Part shown: positions 61,866 to 64,000 of the stretch, piece after piece | Layout: the number at the start of each line of letters is the position of its first letter | Position numbering within the stretch: position 1 is the first letter of the stretch | Position numbers and translations under genes: made by a program | NCBI GenBank assembly: GCA_041687395.1 | Contig: JAWLCA010000002.1 | Coordinates: 62,001-126,000 of the forward strand | Reading direction: 5' to 3' | Length of the DNA stretch: 64,000 nt | Source of the DNA: JAWLCA01 sp041687395 | GTDB taxonomy: Bacteria > Pseudomonadota > Alphaproteobacteria > Rhodobacterales > Rhodobacteraceae | The notes under the pieces: model-generated | What the model was told of the DNA's origin: nothing | Seen by the model: only the letters and a program-made list of their open reading frames with translations | Database searches by the model: none

Positions 61866-62597
61866 TTGTCATCCATGACTGTCGATGTCCCGGATCGGTT
61901 GTACCTGCCGCCCCCATTCACCGAAGTACGGGCGACCGGGCAGAGCGCCTTTGACGAGGCGATCCGCCGGGCATCGGCGGATGGCGCGGGCACGCTGGTC
62001 TGGCGCCACGAAGGCGCCCTCCTGGATGTCGCCGTGGTACTGGAGCCTGAGCAGAAGCTGGCCGAAGCGAAGATGGCCTTTTTTGCTTGCATGGCCGCAA
62101 TCGGCGACGCCCTGTCGGCGCATTGCCCGCCAGAGCGCGTGGTGCGCTTCGGTTTTCCCGATGTGGTGATGTACGATGCGGCCAGGATGGGTGGCGCGCG
62201 CTTCGCCGTGGCCCCGGAAACCACCGCCGACGATGTGCCTGACTGGATGGTGTTCGGCGTGGAACTGATCGCCGACCGGGATCATCTTTCGGCTCCTGGC
62301 GAATTTCCCGAGTCCACCTCGCTGTCCGAAGAGGCGTTCGAGGCGCCCGCCGCCATTGTGGAAAGCTTTGCGTCCTACCTGATGCTGTATTTCGACCGGT
62401 GGACGCATGAGGGCCTGCGCGCCGTCACGGATCGGTATCTGGAACGGATCGATCCGCCGATGCTGTCCGGGACGCGCGCGATCGACGCTGCCGGCGATCT
62501 GGTGGAGAAGACGCCCTCGGGTGCGGTGCGGCGTCTGCCGCTGGAGCAAGGGCTCGCCGCGTGCCGCTGGCGCGGTGAGGGGGGACCGAAGCTGTGA
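61866..62597 (+). CDS. Biotin/lipoate protein ligase-like protein
   Basis: 243 residues from a TTG at 61866 (GAGGGGA upstream); ATG at 61875 is the alternative. The fold is that of biotin/lipoate ligases (FDEAIRRASADGAGTLVWRHEG, then VVRFGFPDVVMYDAARMGGARFAVAPETT), followed by a DUF4444-type C-terminal part from about residue 170. The strict catalytic Lys-rich motif of LplA is not obvious, so ligase activity is uncertain. Divergent from the ferredoxin gene and overlapping the next gene by 4 bases. Confidence 0.78.
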   Translation: MSSMTVDVPDRLYLPPPFTEVRATGQSAFDEAIRRASADGAGTLVWRHEGALLDVAVVLEPEQKLAEAKMAFFACMAAIGDALSAHCPPERVVRFGFPDVVMYDAARMGGARFAVAPETTADDVPDWMVFGVELIADRDHLSAPGEFPESTSLSEEAFEAPAAIVESFASYLMLYFDRWTHEGLRAVTDRYLERIDPPMLSGTRAIDAAGDLVEKTPSGAVRRLPLEQGLAACRWRGEGGPKL

Positions 62598-63148
62598 CGC
62601 GCCTGCCGCGGACGATCCGGCTCGATGCCTCCGACACCGTCGTCTTTGCGCGCGCGGCCGGTCGAGGGGAATGGGCGGTGCCCGGCACTTTTCTGTTTGC
62701 CGGCCGCGATCCAGAAAGCCTGACGCGGAAAGAGGCGATCGCGTTTCGGTCCGGTTTTCTGGGGATCGAAAGTTTCGGCCATTCGACCCTAGTCGTTGTG
62801 ACGGAGGCGCGCGCAGAGGAACGTGCGGCGGCTGTCGAGGCGCTGGCGCAGCAGTTCGTCATCCATCTTGGCGCGCCCGATTCTGTGACGGCGCGGCCGG
62901 CGGCCGAGGAAGAAATCGCCTTGGCAGAAGACCTGTGCCGCGGGCACGCGGTCGGCACGCTGATCGCGTTGCACCGTGGCTGGGAAGACAACGCGATCCG
63001 CGAGCGGTTCCGGACCCTGAAGCCGCGGGACGAAACGGCCTTTTCAGCCGGATATCTGCGCGGGCACGACCGGGCCTTCTACATTGTCGAGACCGACGAG
63101 GACGACCATCCCCCGGTCGACCTTCTGAATCTTGGGGGCCGGTCTTGA
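62594..63148 (+). CDS. DUF6505-type protein
   Basis: 184 residues from a GTG overlapping the ligase-like stop (GTGA). Mixed alpha/beta, no membrane segment; features are TIRLDASDTVVFARAAGRGEW at the N-terminus and ETDEDDHPPVDLL near the C-terminus. I believe this is DUF6505, known only from alphaproteobacteria; no function assigned. Operon neighbour of a ligase-like protein and the DUF6352-type gene. Confidence 0.7.
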   Translation: MTRLPRTIRLDASDTVVFARAAGRGEWAVPGTFLFAGRDPESLTRKEAIAFRSGFLGIESFGHSTLVVVTEARAEERAAAVEALAQQFVIHLGAPDSVTARPAAEEEIALAEDLCRGHAVGTLIALHRGWEDNAIRERFRTLKPRDETAFSAGYLRGHDRAFYIVETDEDDHPPVDLLNLGGRS

Positions 63149-64000
63149 GGGAATTCTGGGTTGCTTCGGGTCATCAGTTGACCCGACTGGATGCTTTCGG
63201 CCGCATGATCGTGACCGACGAATTGCTGCTTGCCTGGCTTGCGCGGCCAGAGATTCTGCCGCCCGAAGATGCCTGCTCGGCAGAGCGCGCGTTGCACGTG
63301 CGGCTGATGCAGGAGCCGCGGTCGGCGGTGACGGAGGCGCAGATCGCCGCGTTGCAGGATCCGGATGCGCGTGAGAACTGGAAGTTTCTCATGGCGTTGC
63401 GGGACGCTCTTCTTGCTGAAGGTACGATCGAGGGCGGGTATCTGGCTCTGGTGAACGGCGGCGTGAAACTGCCGGTCCTTTTCTACGACCAGCTCGTGCA
63501 GCTGATCCTCCGCAATGCCCTGGAGGGCTGCGAGGACGTGGCCACCCTGCGGGCGGCCGAGATGATGTATCGCGCGCAACGAGGGCATATCCGCGACGGA
63601 GCGCTGATCCTGGCCGATGACGAACTGGTGCGGGAGCTGGAGGCGGAGCGCCACACCTCGCCCCTGACAGCGATGCTGTCGGGCGGGGCCGAAGGGCTGG
63701 ACGTCCTGGGTACCGGCAATGCCTGGACCTACTGGAGCCGGTCGGACGCCCACACGATGGCGCTGAATTTTGGGGGCGACGCAGCGGCGCGGGCCGGGTT
63801 GGCAGCAGCAATCGCGGGCTTCGTGAGCCATCTGCTGGGTTATCGGGTGCGGGTCGAGGCCCGGACAGATGCCCGGGATGTAGCGTTGCGCTGGTTCGTC
63901 GGGCTGGACGAGGTGGGCACCGCGATCGGCAATGCCCTTTGGCGCGGAGCGCAACCGTCTGCCGCCCCGGTTGGGTTGTTCACGTTGGAGTTCGACGATC
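63145..64000 (+). CDS. DUF6352-type protein, 3' end beyond the window
   Basis: 285 codons visible, open to base 64000. The TTG start overlaps the preceding TGA (TTGA). The start is EFWVASGHQLTRLDAFGRMIVTDELLLAWL, with a helical region and a long alpha/beta part after it. I recall DUF6352 for such proteins but cannot confirm. The order ligase-like, DUF6505, DUF6352 is typical of a conserved group in Rhodobacteraceae, often near formate dehydrogenase accessory genes. Confidence 0.65.
   Translation, partial: MREFWVASGHQLTRLDAFGRMIVTDELLLAWLARPEILPPEDACSAERALHVRLMQEPRSAVTEAQIAALQDPDARENWKFLMALRDALLAEGTIEGGYLALVNGGVKLPVLFYDQLVQLILRNALEGCEDVATLRAAEMMYRAQRGHIRDGALILADDELVRELEAERHTSPLTAMLSGGAEGLDVLGTGNAWTYWSRSDAHTMALNFGGDAAARAGLAAAIAGFVSHLLGYRVRVEARTDARDVALRWFVGLDEVGTAIGNALWRGAQPSAAPVGLFTLEFDD

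Overview
The window is GC-rich, densely coded chromosomal DNA from an alphaproteobacterium, most likely a member of Rhodobacteraceae. Indicators are the ethylmalonyl-CoA pathway genes (crotonyl-CoA carboxylase/reductase, ethylmalonyl-CoA mutase, methylmalonyl-CoA epimerase), ThyX instead of ThyA, LpxI instead of LpxH, a DksA with one zinc-finger cysteine, an LdtR-like MarR regulator, and DUF1285, DUF1467, DUF2927 and DUF4168 proteins. No rRNA, tRNA, CRISPR array, complete insertion sequence or prophage was seen.

Layout. 1-4.9 kb (minus): a MoxR ATPase / DUF58 / BatA-DUF4159 envelope module running off the left edge. 4.9-6.3 kb (plus): DUF1285 protein and hydroxypyruvate isomerase. 6.4-9.3 kb (minus): SDR, stand-alone Lrp-type effector domain, RecD-like helicase, small hypothetical. 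9.4-14.5 kb: ccrA, a PlsB/PlsC-type acyltransferase and, divergently, ecm. 14.5-18.6 kb: small exported proteins, a phosphoribosyltransferase, a succinate-semialdehyde-type dehydrogenase and an arylformamidase-like hydrolase. 18.8-31.1 kb: carB, a CPBP protease, aspS, a type II restriction-modification pair, ldtR-like, XRE-sdhE, aspartate aminotransferase, nitroreductase, EI24, DUF1467, epimerase and HPF-like genes. 31.1-32.6 kb is an accessory pocket: inverted repeats, a phased operator, an orphan antitoxin-like gene, nested palindromes and an AT-richer coiled-coil gene. 32.6-42 kb: thyX, gloA, usp, a complete peptide-type ABC importer and an AraC regulator. 42.1-55.5 kb: miaA, then the classical envelope cluster pyrH-frr-uppS-cdsA-dxr-rseP-bamA-skp-fabZ-lpxA-lpxI-lpxB. 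55.5-59.7 kb: a second MoxR/VWA module and dksA. 59.8-64 kb: a four-cluster ferredoxin protein divergent from a lipoate-ligase-like/DUF6505/DUF6352-type operon that runs off the right edge.

Gene cooperation. CcrA, Ecm and the epimerase belong to C2 assimilation and propionyl-CoA handling. The uppS-to-lpxB run covers lipid carrier, phospholipid, isoprenoid, outer-membrane-protein and lipid A supply. The substrate-binding protein, two permeases and a double ATPase form one importer. The BglII-like nuclease and MT-A70 methylase form a self-contained R-M unit.

The most unusual signal is non-coding: three copies of a roughly 64-bp extragenic element (6303-6366 plus, 48666-48730 minus, 48784-48847 plus). 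Each has GGTTAA at one end, a shared TCARTnnCTTG block at the same offset, and a CACGCGTG-centred palindrome whose centre is 54.5 bp from the first G. The palindrome arms differ between copies by compensated changes. A second, unrelated two-copy repeat (18642-18677 and 31151-31197) lies near operator-like palindromes at both of its sites.
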